A DNA stretch of 10,804 bases from an uncultured Dialister sp. (GTDB taxonomy: Bacteria; Bacillota; Negativicutes; Veillonellales; Dialisteraceae), in NCBI GenBank assembly GCA_934216155.1, contig CAKQBK010000080.1, forward strand, positions 1-10,804, written 5' to 3'. Positions 5,922 through 10,804 of the stretch are shown one piece after another. A program made the position numbers and the translations under genes. The notes under the pieces were generated by a model, which did no database searches, had not been told where the DNA came from, and worked only from the letters and a program-made list of their open reading frames with translations. The number at the start of each line of letters is the position of its first letter. The first letter of the stretch is position 1.

Positions 5922-6749
5922 TCATCCTCTCAAATTAAATGTCACTGGCACTTGAGAATTACATGTCACTGGCGTACCGTTCTGTTTGGCCGGAACGAAT
6001 TGCCATCCGTACACCGCATTCACAGCGGCACTATCGAGTTCCCCATTACCAGAGGAAGAGACTACCCAAGCGCTGGACACGCTGCCATCGGTGCTGATGG
6101 TGAGACCCACCACAGTGGTACCAGAAATATTCGCTCTTCTTGCCGATTCCGGATAAGCCGGAGAAGGAGCAGACAAGAGCTGCGGTCCCATAGTTTCGCC
6201 ACTACCAGCACCATCACCGGTGCCATCGCCATAGCCACTGCCGCTTCCACCACCGGATCCGCTACCGGAACCAGGGCCTTCGCCGCTGCCATCGCCAGGA
6301 CCATTTCCTGTGCCGTTACCACCGCCAGTGCCACCACCTGTGCCACTACTTTCTCCGCCATCGCTATCTCCATCACTGTTGGAGGTAGATGCAGAAGAAG
6401 AGGTCTGGCTGGTGGATGCCTCCGGATCGGGTTTGTTGGCTATTTCATGGACATCATTCTCTGCCTGTGGGTCCGGTTCTGTCGGTACAGCCGGTGGAGG
6501 TGCTGTCGGGGTAGCCGCTGCGGCTTTAATCTTTGGCAGTTGTTCTTCCATCTTCGGAGACTCCCCGCCATTGCCGCCTCCGCCACCACCGCCGCCGCTC
6601 ATGGTGACTAGGTCCACTTCGATAGGACCTTTATTGGTCGGTGCCGGTGGAAATAGAATCATCAGTCCCGTAATGGCACCGATGACCACTGCATGGCAGA
6701 TCAAAGAGGTGCCAAAGGCAGAAGTCCAACCATTTTTAAACTTTGCCAT
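5922..6749 (-). CDS. tonB: TonB energy transducer with glycine/serine-rich linker (275 aa)
   Basis: Couples the inner-membrane proton motive force, through ExbB-ExbD, to TonB-dependent outer-membrane receptors. Residues about 12-33 form the single N-terminal membrane anchor and carry the S15-x3-H19 motif of TonB. A periplasmic linker runs from about 36 to 188. It has eight consecutive Gly (52-59), a short Pro-rich stretch near 82-95, and then a long Gly/Ser/Asp segment (about 110-185). The C-terminal TonB domain (189-275) has YPESARR at 199-205 and WQFVPAKQNGTPV at 249-261. The ATG at 6749 is preferred to the GTG one codon earlier: GAGGTGG lies 4 nt before this ATG but only 1 nt before the GTG. 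Start is 12 nt after exbD stop. A Gly-rich rather than Pro/Lys-rich spacer is unusual. A TolA-like role cannot be excluded but is less likely. Confidence 0.9.
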   Translation of the reverse strand: MAKFKNGWTSAFGTSLICHAVVIGAITGLMILFPPAPTNKGPIEVDLVTMSGGGGGGGGNGGESPKMEEQLPKIKAAAATPTAPPPAVPTEPDPQAENDVHEIANKPDPEASTSQTSSSASTSNSDGDSDGGESSGTGGGTGGGNGTGNGPGDGSGEGPGSGSGSGGGSGSGYGDGTGDGAGSGETMGPQLLSAPSPAYPESARRANISGTTVVGLTISTDGSVSSAWVVSSSGNGELDSAAVNAVYGWQFVPAKQNGTPVTCNSQVPVTFNLRG

Positions 6750-6761
6750 CACGCCACCTCA

Positions 6762-7175
6762 CTACTCTTGCCCTTTAGAAGCAGTCGCAATGCCGATTTT
6801 ACTGATACCTACCGATTTCAACTGGTCCAGTACAAAGACGAAATCGCCGTGTTCTGATTTTTCATCGGCCCGGAGCACGATGGAAATATCCGGATTTCTA
6901 TTCTTTTCAATTTCCATGCGCTTATGGAATGCTTCTTTCGGAATTTTTTCCTGTTCCACATAGATGGTCCCATCTTCGGTGACGCTGATAGGCAGGGTCT
7001 TCTGCAAATCGATCTGGGCCGATGCGGTCTGCGGCAAGTTCAGATTGATGGATTTCTGCACCACCATGGTGAGCATACTCATCATGAAGAAAACCAAAAG
7101 GAAGAAAATGATATCAATCATCGGTATAATCATAATCTTCGGTTTCTTCTCCACATTCATTGATTCCAGTTTCAT
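6762..7175 (-). CDS. exbD: ExbD biopolymer transport protein (137 aa)
   Basis: Membrane partner of ExbB in the proton-driven motor that energises TonB. A short cytoplasmic N-terminus (MKLESMNVEKKPK) is followed by one membrane segment (about 14-38) containing PMIDIIFFLLVFF. D21 is the conserved protonatable aspartate corresponding to Asp25 of E. coli ExbD. The periplasmic domain follows (about 45-137), including TLPISVTEDGTIYV and ISIVLRADEKSEHGDFVFVLDQLKSVG. Length fits the family's usual 130 to 145 residues. The start lies 2 nt after the exbB stop (TAGttATG) with only a weak purine site, suggesting translational coupling. The Asp-containing segment could also fit TolR, but the order exbB-exbD-tonB and absence of tolA/tolB here favour ExbD. 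Confidence 0.93.
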   Translation of the reverse strand: MKLESMNVEKKPKIMIIPMIDIIFFLLVFFMMSMLTMVVQKSINLNLPQTASAQIDLQKTLPISVTEDGTIYVEQEKIPKEAFHKRMEIEKNRNPDISIVLRADEKSEHGDFVFVLDQLKSVGISKIGIATASKGQE

Positions 7176-7177
7176 AA

Positions 7178-7780
7178 CTATTCAGCCTCTACGATGGACA
7201 AATACAGAGAACCCAGTTTTTCCATCTGGGAAACAAAGTTCGCAACCTGCTGCACCAGGTACGTATAAGCAATCAGCGCAATAATAGCTACGAAAAGGCC
7301 AGTAGCGGTGCACACCAGTGCTTCTGCAACACCACCGGTGATAGCAAATGGCTGCCCTTCTGCTACAGAAAGCACGTTGAAGGAACCGATCATACCCACA
7401 ACGGTACCCAGCAGACCCATCAATGGAGACAAAGTAACAATTACATCCAAGTAATTCAGATAAGCCTTCAGAAGACCTGCTGCATGGGCTGCTGCCCCTT
7501 CGACGATAGCGGTCTGGTTGGCTTTCATAGAAAGATGTTCTGCCCCGGCCAGCACGATAGATGCTGGAATACCTCCGTCCTTCTTCAATGCGGCCTTCAA
7601 TCCTTCCGTATCATGATTGGCTAAATATTCCGGAATTTCCTTGGTCAGTTTGTCCATGTCTGACTTGCAAGAATGGTAATACTTGAACCGTTCAATAAAA
7701 ATAGCCACAACAATGACTGATGCAATGAGCAGTGGATACATCATAAATCCGCCGGCGTTAAATAAGTGAAGCAAATCCAT
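7178..7780 (-). CDS. exbB: ExbB (MotA/TolQ/ExbB proton channel family, 200 aa)
   Basis: Forms the pentameric proton channel around ExbD and drives TonB. It has three membrane segments: about 12-30 (MMYPLLIASVIVVAIFIERF), 113-134 (VIVTLSPLMGLLGTVVGMIGSF) and 154-176 (ALVCTATGLFVAIIALIAYTYL). The cytoplasmic loop after the first segment and the conserved LLGTVVGM and EAL..TATGL blocks define the family. The frame is open further upstream, but AGGAGG (7790-7795) lies 9 nt before the ATG at 7780 and the peptide then begins MDLLHLFNAGGFMMYPLL, as family members do. The extra 17 residues would lack a ribosome binding site. It is first gene of the operon. A candidate promoter (7852-7880) and a 12-bp leader hairpin (7808-7837) precede it. 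Confidence 0.93.
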   Translation of the reverse strand: MDLLHLFNAGGFMMYPLLIASVIVVAIFIERFKYYHSCKSDMDKLTKEIPEYLANHDTEGLKAALKKDGGIPASIVLAGAEHLSMKANQTAIVEGAAAHAAGLLKAYLNYLDVIVTLSPLMGLLGTVVGMIGSFNVLSVAEGQPFAITGGVAEALVCTATGLFVAIIALIAYTYLVQQVANFVSQMEKLGSLYLSIVEAE

Positions 7781-7807
7781 ACTGAAAGGCCTCCTAGCCA
7801 TAAAAAT

Positions 7808-7837
7808 AACACCACGGTGTACTCGCACCATAGTGTT
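7808..7837 (-). promoter_or_regulatory. Leader hairpin upstream of exbB
   Basis: On the minus strand AACACTATGGTG pairs with CACCGTGGTGTT around a 6-nt loop: 12 bp including two G-U wobbles. A short U-rich run ATTTTTA follows (7801-7807), and the exbB ribosome binding site comes 5 nt later. It could be an attenuator, a mRNA-stabilising 5' stem or a protein site. Confidence 0.5.
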
Positions 7838-7851
7838 CCTACATTAAATTA

Positions 7852-7880
7852 AGATTACCATTTTACAGGCCGTAAGTCAA
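7852..7880 (-). promoter_or_regulatory. Candidate promoter of exbB-exbD-tonB
   Basis: TTGACT (7875-7880, five of six to consensus) and TAATCT (7852-7857, three of six) have a 17-nt spacer on the minus strand. The -10 is weak. A start near 7845 would place the hairpin 7808-7837 at the very 5' end of the mRNA. Confidence 0.4.
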
Positions 7881-7918
7881 ATAGATTATTAGATATGTTT
7901 TAGGAATATTTTAAAGGC

Positions 7919-8246
7919 AGTTAGAAGTGAGAAGTTAGAAGTGAGAAATGGTGGTGGCGGCGCATAAAATTTGGAAGCGCCGCAAATATAAAAGGTTATT
8001 ATTCTGCTGATTTGGTATGTCTCACAATGTGGAGATACGGCTTGTCAAAAGCTTAAAAAGGTTATAAAGGGTTATACGACTACGGTTATCACATAACCTT
8101 TTATAACATGACTATATCGGTATATACAACCATATTAGATTAAGAAATCAGCAGAATAATAAGCCTTATAAAAAGGGGGATTGGGGCCCTATATGAATTG
8201 TGGGCCCCTTCCACCATTTCTCACTTCTAACTTCTAACTTCTAACT
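7919..8246 (+). repeat. Repeat element B (328 bp) with 36-bp terminal inverted repeats
   Basis: Arms 7919-7954 and 8211-8246 are inverted repeats of 36 bp with a single mismatch, made of 7-bp units GTTAGAA/GTGAGAA plus ATGGTGG. Inside lie a GC hairpin near 7955-7984 (GCGGCGC...GCGCCGC), a 15-bp perfect inverted pair (7996-8010 with 8148-8162), and an inner GGTTAT/ATAACC pair (8061-8075 with 8093-8107, one mismatch). A second GC hairpin (GGGGCCC 8183-8189 with GGGCCCC 8202-8208) completes it. The layout is almost symmetrical. There is no ORF or transposase. It fills the spacer between the csp terminator and the exbB promoter. Confidence 0.9.
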
Positions 8247-8251
8247 GTAAT

Positions 8252-8282
8252 AAAAAAGAGCCGCCTAAGCGACTCTTTTTTT
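8252..8282 (-). terminator. Rho-independent terminator of the cold-shock gene (possibly bidirectional)
   Basis: On the minus strand AAAAAAGAGTCGC and GCGGCTCTTTTTT pair around a TTAG loop with one G-U wobble, ending in a long T-run. The matching A-run makes it usable in both directions. It lies 37 nt after the stop and 5 nt before the arm of element B. Confidence 0.88.
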
Positions 8283-8319
8283 GATTCAGAAACTAATGCT
8301 CTATAGCTTCAGTAAGTGA

Positions 8320-8520
8320 TCAGCCTTCAACTTTAACGTTAGCAGCCTGAGGTCCTCTTGCGCCATCAATAATTTCAAAATCGACCTTCTGGCCTTCATT
8401 CAGTGTTTTGAAGCCGTCAGCCTGGATTGCGGAGAAGTGAACGAAAACGTCGCCGCCTTCTTCTCTTTCAATAAAGCCGTAGCCTTTTTCTGCACTGAAC
8501 CACTTAACTGTACCTTTCAT
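8320..8520 (-). CDS. Cold-shock domain protein, CspA family (66 aa)
   Basis: A small single-domain OB-fold protein that binds single-stranded RNA and DNA and acts as an RNA chaperone in the cytoplasm. The peptide starts [20 protein letters not shown]1 is KGYGFI (12-17) and RNP2 is VFVHF (25-29), with the expected aromatic residues W7, F8, F16, F26 and F29. The length of 66 residues is standard. The ATG at 8520 is chosen over one 15 codons upstream because AGGAGG (8528-8533) sits 7 nt before it and the family begins MxGTVKWF. It is a single-gene unit with its own promoter (8572-8600) and terminator (8252-8282). The leader is only about 45 nt, so no long cspA-type thermosensor is present. Direct repeat elements B and C lie on either side. 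Confidence 0.96.
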   Translation of the reverse strand: MKGTVKWFSAEKGYGFIEREEGGDVFVHFSAIQADGFKTLNEGQKVDFEIIDGARGPQAANVKVEG

Positions 8521-8571
8521 GGAAATTCCTCCTAAAAAAATTACTACACTGCTCTGATTGAGCATAGATTA

Positions 8572-8600
8572 ACAATACCATATAATCATAATTGCGTCAA
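8572..8600 (-). promoter_or_regulatory. Promoter of the cold-shock gene
   Basis: TTGACG (8595-8600) and TATTGT (8572-8577) on the minus strand are 17 nt apart. Five and four bases match the sigma-A consensus. The leader contains a small hairpin, TGCTC-AATCA-GAGCA (8550-8564), right at the predicted transcript start. Confidence 0.7.
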
Positions 8601-8631
8601 CCGAAATATGAATAATTATAAACCGAAAATG

Positions 8632-8972
8632 CAGTGAGGAGTTAGAAGTGAGAAGTTAGAAATGGTGGTGGCGGCGCATAAAATTTGGAAGCGTCGCAAA
8701 TATAAAAGGTTATTATTCTGCTGAGTTGTTATGTTTCACAGTGTAGAGATACGGCTTGTCAAAAGCTTAAAAAGGTTATAAAGGGTTATGCGAGTACGGT
8801 TATCACATAACCCTTTATAACCTTTTATAACCTGACTATATCGGTATATACAACCATATTAGATTAAAGAAATCAGCAGAATAATAAGCCTTATAAAAAG
8901 GGGTATTGGGGCCCTATATGAATTGTGGGCCCCTTCCACCATTTCTCACTTCTAACTTCTCACTTCTAACTG
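8632..8972 (+). repeat. Repeat element C (341 bp), direct copy of element B
   Basis: Same block order as B: heptad arm 8632-8668, GGTGGCGGCGC hairpin (with a G-U wobble), 15-bp pair 8710-8724 with 8873-8887, GGTTAT/ATAACC inner stem, GGGGCCC hairpin (8908-8914 with 8927-8933), heptad arm 8936-8972. Long internal stretches are identical to B, for example from GAGATACGGCTTG onward and the TATCGGTATATACAACC region. C has one additional 10-bp ATAACC unit near 8814-8832, and its arms match at 32 of 37 positions because their heptad order is offset. It ends 3 nt from the stop codon of the ABC ATPase gene. Confidence 0.9.
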
Positions 8973-8975
8973 CCC

Positions 8976-9713
8976 TTACAGTACTTGCGACAAGAAAGCC
9001 TTGGTTCTTTCCTCTTTGGTATGTTCAAATACATCCTCTGGCTTGCCTTCTTCTACGATGACACCGCCATCGATGAAAAGTACCCGGTCGCCCACTTCTC
9101 TGGCAAATCCCATTTCATGGGTCACCACCACCATGGTCATCCCTTCTTCGGCTACTTCTTTCATGACATCCAGTACTTCATGAACCATTTCCGGATCAAG
9201 AGCGGACGTTGGTTCATCGAAAAGGAGGGCCTTCGGCTTCATGGCCAAAGCACGGGCAATGGCCACACGCTGCTGCTGGCCACCAGAAAGCTGTGGCGGC
9301 TTATAGTCTGCCTTATCGGCCAGGCCGACTTTTTTCAGAAGGGCCATGCCTCTGTCATAGGCTTCCTTCTTAGAAATTTTTCTCACCTTCATCGGTGCCA
9401 GCATTAAATTCTGGATCACCGTCATATGCGGAAACAGATTGAACCGCTGGAACACCATGCCCACTTCGGTGCGAACTTCATTGATATTCTTTTCCCCATT
9501 TACAGGCATACCATCAAAAGTGATGGTTCCTGTGGTAGGTGCTTCCAGTCCATTGATGCAGCGAAGCATGGTACTTTTCCCGGAACCTGACGGTCCGATG
9601 ATCACCACTACTTCTTTTTCTTTCACCTTGACGCTGATATCTTTTAAAACCGTCAAGTCTCCAAATTTCTTACTGATATGATTGATATCAATTAACGTTT
9701 TATCTTCTGCCAT
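8976..9713 (-). CDS. Polar amino-acid ABC transporter ATP-binding protein (245 aa)
   Basis: Cytoplasmic ATPase that powers the adjacent permease, in the GlnQ/HisP/ArtP group. Walker [10 protein letters not shown] spans 40-48, Q-loop Q89 is in [14 protein letters not shown], signature LSGGQQQR is 142-149, Walker B LLFDEP is 163-168, D-loop SALD is 170-173, and switch H199 is in VVTHE. The [14 protein letters not shown] stretch and about 245-residue length are typical of this group. The start at 9713 gives [10 protein letters not shown] and lies 1 nt after the permease stop (TAAcATG), implying translational coupling. The open frame's 10 upstream residues overlap the permease and have no better ribosome binding site. 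The substrate is probably a polar amino acid (Gln, Glu, His, Arg or cystine) but cannot be named. No substrate-binding protein is in the window. Confidence 0.95.
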   Translation of the reverse strand: MAEDKTLIDINHISKKFGDLTVLKDISVKVKEKEVVVIIGPSGSGKSTMLRCINGLEAPTTGTITFDGMPVNGEKNINEVRTEVGMVFQRFNLFPHMTVIQNLMLAPMKVRKISKKEAYDRGMALLKKVGLADKADYKPPQLSGGQQQRVAIARALAMKPKALLFDEPTSALDPEMVHEVLDVMKEVAEEGMTMVVVTHEMGFAREVGDRVLFIDGGVIVEEGKPEDVFEHTKEERTKAFLSQVL

Positions 9714-9714
9714 G

Positions 9715-10353
9715 TTATCTCTTCTCCAGCCAAGCAACCACACGAGAAATCGCCAGTGTCATAATGAGGTACAATACCGCAACGGTAGACCAGATTTCAA
9801 AAGAACCATAGGTCTGGGCGATAATGAGCTGTCCTCTACGGGTCAATTCTTCAAACCCGATGACAGAAACCAAGGAAGAATCTTTCAACATAGCAATAAA
9901 TTCATTACCCAAGGGTGGCAAAATATTCCGAATCGCCTGGGGCAAAATGATGTAGTACATGGTCTGCCACCAAGTGAGCCCCAAAGAACGGCCCGCTTCC
10001 ATCTGGCCCGGATCGATGGCCTGGATACCAGCGCGGAAAATTTCGGATACATAGGCGCCACTATTGATACCGCAAGCCGCCACCGCAGCCACAAACGGTT
10101 CCACCCGGTGCCCCGTCACGATAGGCAGCGCAAAGTAAATCAGGAAAATCTGTACCAAAAGCGGCGTCCCGCGGATGCAGTCTGCATAAACAGCCGCAAT
10201 GATACGAAGAATCTTCACCTGAGAAATACGGGCAATCCCTACAAATAAGCCAATGCAGAACCCGATAAATACACTGACAGCCGTAATTTCGATGGTCACC
10301 CCAGCGCCTAAGAGCAAAATAGGCAACGCATGCTGAATCAATTCAAAATCCAT
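9715..10353 (-). CDS. Polar amino-acid ABC transporter permease, HisM/GlnP family (212 aa)
   Basis: Inner-membrane channel subunit of an amino-acid importer. The peptide starts [24 protein letters not shown], as in HEQRO-type permeases, and has about five membrane segments. The [17 protein letters not shown] block and the EAA loop ([22 protein letters not shown], about residues 119-140), which docks on the ATPase, are both present, followed by [18 protein letters not shown]. The length of 212 is normal. The start at 10353 is supported by AAGGAG (10361-10366) 7 nt upstream. An alternative start 11 codons earlier lies inside the promoter region. It is the first gene of a two-gene operon with the ATPase; such operons often also encode a periplasmic binding protein, which here must be elsewhere. 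Confidence 0.94.
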   Translation of the reverse strand: MDFELIQHALPILLLGAGVTIEITAVSVFIGFCIGLFVGIARISQVKILRIIAAVYADCIRGTPLLVQIFLIYFALPIVTGHRVEPFVAAVAACGINSGAYVSEIFRAGIQAIDPGQMEAGRSLGLTWWQTMYYIILPQAIRNILPPLGNEFIAMLKDSSLVSVIGFEELTRRGQLIIAQTYGSFEIWSTVAVLYLIMTLAISRVVAWLEKR

Positions 10354-10384
10354 TTTTATGCTCCTTACTATATAATCTTGTAAC

Positions 10385-10413
10385 ATTATACAATTCTATT
10401 GCATAAAAGGCAA
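10385..10413 (-). promoter_or_regulatory. Promoter of the amino-acid ABC transporter operon
   Basis: A perfect -10 TATAAT (10385-10390) stands 17 nt from TTGCCT (10408-10413, four of six) on the minus strand. A 7-bp inverted repeat CTATTGC / GCAATAG (10396-10402 and 10410-10416) covers the -35 and the spacer, a plausible operator position. Confidence 0.75.
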
Positions 10414-10428
10414 TAGGATTATATTGGG

Positions 10429-10470
10429 GTGACTAGTGACTGGTAGCTAGGGATTAGGAGCTAGGCCCTA
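10429..10470. repeat. Class I heptamer array, six units
   Basis: GTGACTA, GTGACTG, GTAGCTA, GGGATTA, GGAGCTA, GGCCCTA in exact 7-bp phase. It starts 16 nt upstream of the -35 of the ABC operon promoter. The facing arm is not seen before the window ends. Confidence 0.7.
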
Positions 10471-10592
10471 GGAAAATGAGATTTCAACGGTTTCTATCAT
10501 TTCGATGATTTCGTTTCAGGAAATAGGTTAGCCCTTCGGACAGGTTATATGCAGCTGATTCTATAAGTTACATGGAAGTGATATGGATTGAT

Positions 10593-10706
10593 AAAAAGTT
10601 ATAAAGGGTTATGCCATTAGTGTTTTTCCATCGGTCGAAATAACGAAAACACCGCTAATGGCATAACCTTTCATAACCCTTTTCGCTTTGTTTTACATGA
10701 ATAGTG
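10593..10706. repeat. Long ATAACC-type hairpin plus conserved tail
   Basis: The 14-bp perfect core 10607-10620 / 10655-10668 extends outward to about 10598 / 10677 with few mismatches. It also extends inward as TGTTTT / AAAACA after a 3-nt bulge, giving a stem of about 29 bp with a loop containing the TCGGTCGAAATAACG motif. The tail CTTTGTTTTACATGA (10686-10700) matches the tail of the repeat at 277-345. Confidence 0.7.
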
Positions 10707-10804
10707 ACGATACCGTTTTTGTGCCCTATTGATAGTGTCAAGTATTTTGTGTAAACGGTACTCCTTGTCTTATTCGTACCGTTGATTATTAAAAATAAAT
10801 GAAT
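10707..10804. other. Noncoding end of window
   Basis: No gene is seen. TACCGTTT (10711-10718) and AAACGGTA (10753-10760) form an 8-bp perfect inverted repeat, and TACCGTT recurs at 10777-10783. The short pair TTGA/TCAA lies between them. These could be binding sites for a gene lying beyond the window, but nothing identifies them. Confidence 0.3.

Noticed and set aside
6750..6752. GTG start of tonB one codon upstream of the ATG
   Set aside because: The GAGGTGG site would be only 1 nt away; the ATG at 6749 has better spacing.
5952..6963. Plus-strand frames opposite tonB with Pro- or Thr-rich products
   Set aside because: The compositions are the direct complement of the Gly/Ser linker codons of tonB; low-complexity shadows.
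7781..7831. Upstream start for exbB (17 extra residues)
   Set aside because: The extra codons cover the AGGAGG site and leader hairpin and have no ribosome binding site of their own.
7838..7900. Fur box before exbB
   Set aside because: The region is AT-rich with partial matches such as TAATAATC, but no convincing 19-bp inverted repeat of the Fur type.
8521..8565. Upstream start for the cold-shock gene
   Set aside because: The family start MKGTVKWF has a consensus AGGAGG at 7 nt; the longer version overlaps it and begins at about the predicted transcription start.

Overview
The window carries ten protein genes, all on the minus strand, and an unusually large repeat-rich noncoding fraction. 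With the starts chosen here, genes cover about 7.3 kb of 10.8 kb (about 68%). The gene mix points to a Gram-negative-walled Firmicute of the class Negativicutes. It combines Firmicutes-style aspartate kinase, cold-shock and B12 genes with strong AGGAGG ribosome binding sites, and also has an exbB-exbD-tonB system, which needs an outer membrane. Genus cannot be fixed from the sequence alone.

Reading along the + coordinates: (1) 1-423 is noncoding, with a 9-bp-unit inverted array, a small GC hairpin, an ATAACC-type repeat and the lysC terminator. (2) 424-1656 is an aspartate kinase with a likely internal start for a separate ACT-domain subunit, a good promoter at 1832-1860 and a heptamer hairpin in its leader. 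(3) 1861-2285 is noncoding repeats and the cobO terminator. (4) 2286-5243 holds three cobalamin genes transcribed cbiL-cbiA-cobO, with repeat element A between cbiA and cobO. (5) 5244-5921 is repeats. (6) 5922-7780 is an exbB-exbD-tonB operon with a glycine/serine-rich TonB linker. (7) 7781-8975 is a cold-shock gene lying between two direct copies (B and C) of the same structured repeat element. (8) 8976-10353 is a polar amino-acid ABC transporter permease and ATPase pair. (9) 10354-10804 is its promoter and more repeats.

The most interesting material is noncoding. Nearly all spacers are built from two kinds of short-period arrays: 7-bp units (class I GTGACTR/GGGATTA/GTAGCTA; class II GTKAGRA) and 9 to 10-bp units (AGGTTTCTC-like; ATAACCTTT-like). 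They usually occur as facing inverted arms. Class II heptads form the arms of three copies (262, 328 and 341 bp) of a nested-palindrome element whose internal GC-rich hairpins resemble terminators. The arm sequence differs between copies, but both arms of one copy carry the same variant. The arrays begin 1 to 3 nt after the stop codons of cobO, cbiA and the ABC ATPase, and just beyond the terminators of csp and tonB. No ORF, transposase or CRISPR feature explains them. They resemble in style the heptanucleotide STRR repeats of filamentous cyanobacteria, combined with a MITE-like or structured-RNA architecture.

The genes are metabolic and transport functions: aspartate-family amino-acid synthesis, corrin ring methylation, amidation and adenosylation, energised outer-membrane uptake (which could serve B12 or iron), and amino-acid import. 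The cold-shock gene is a stand-alone unit.
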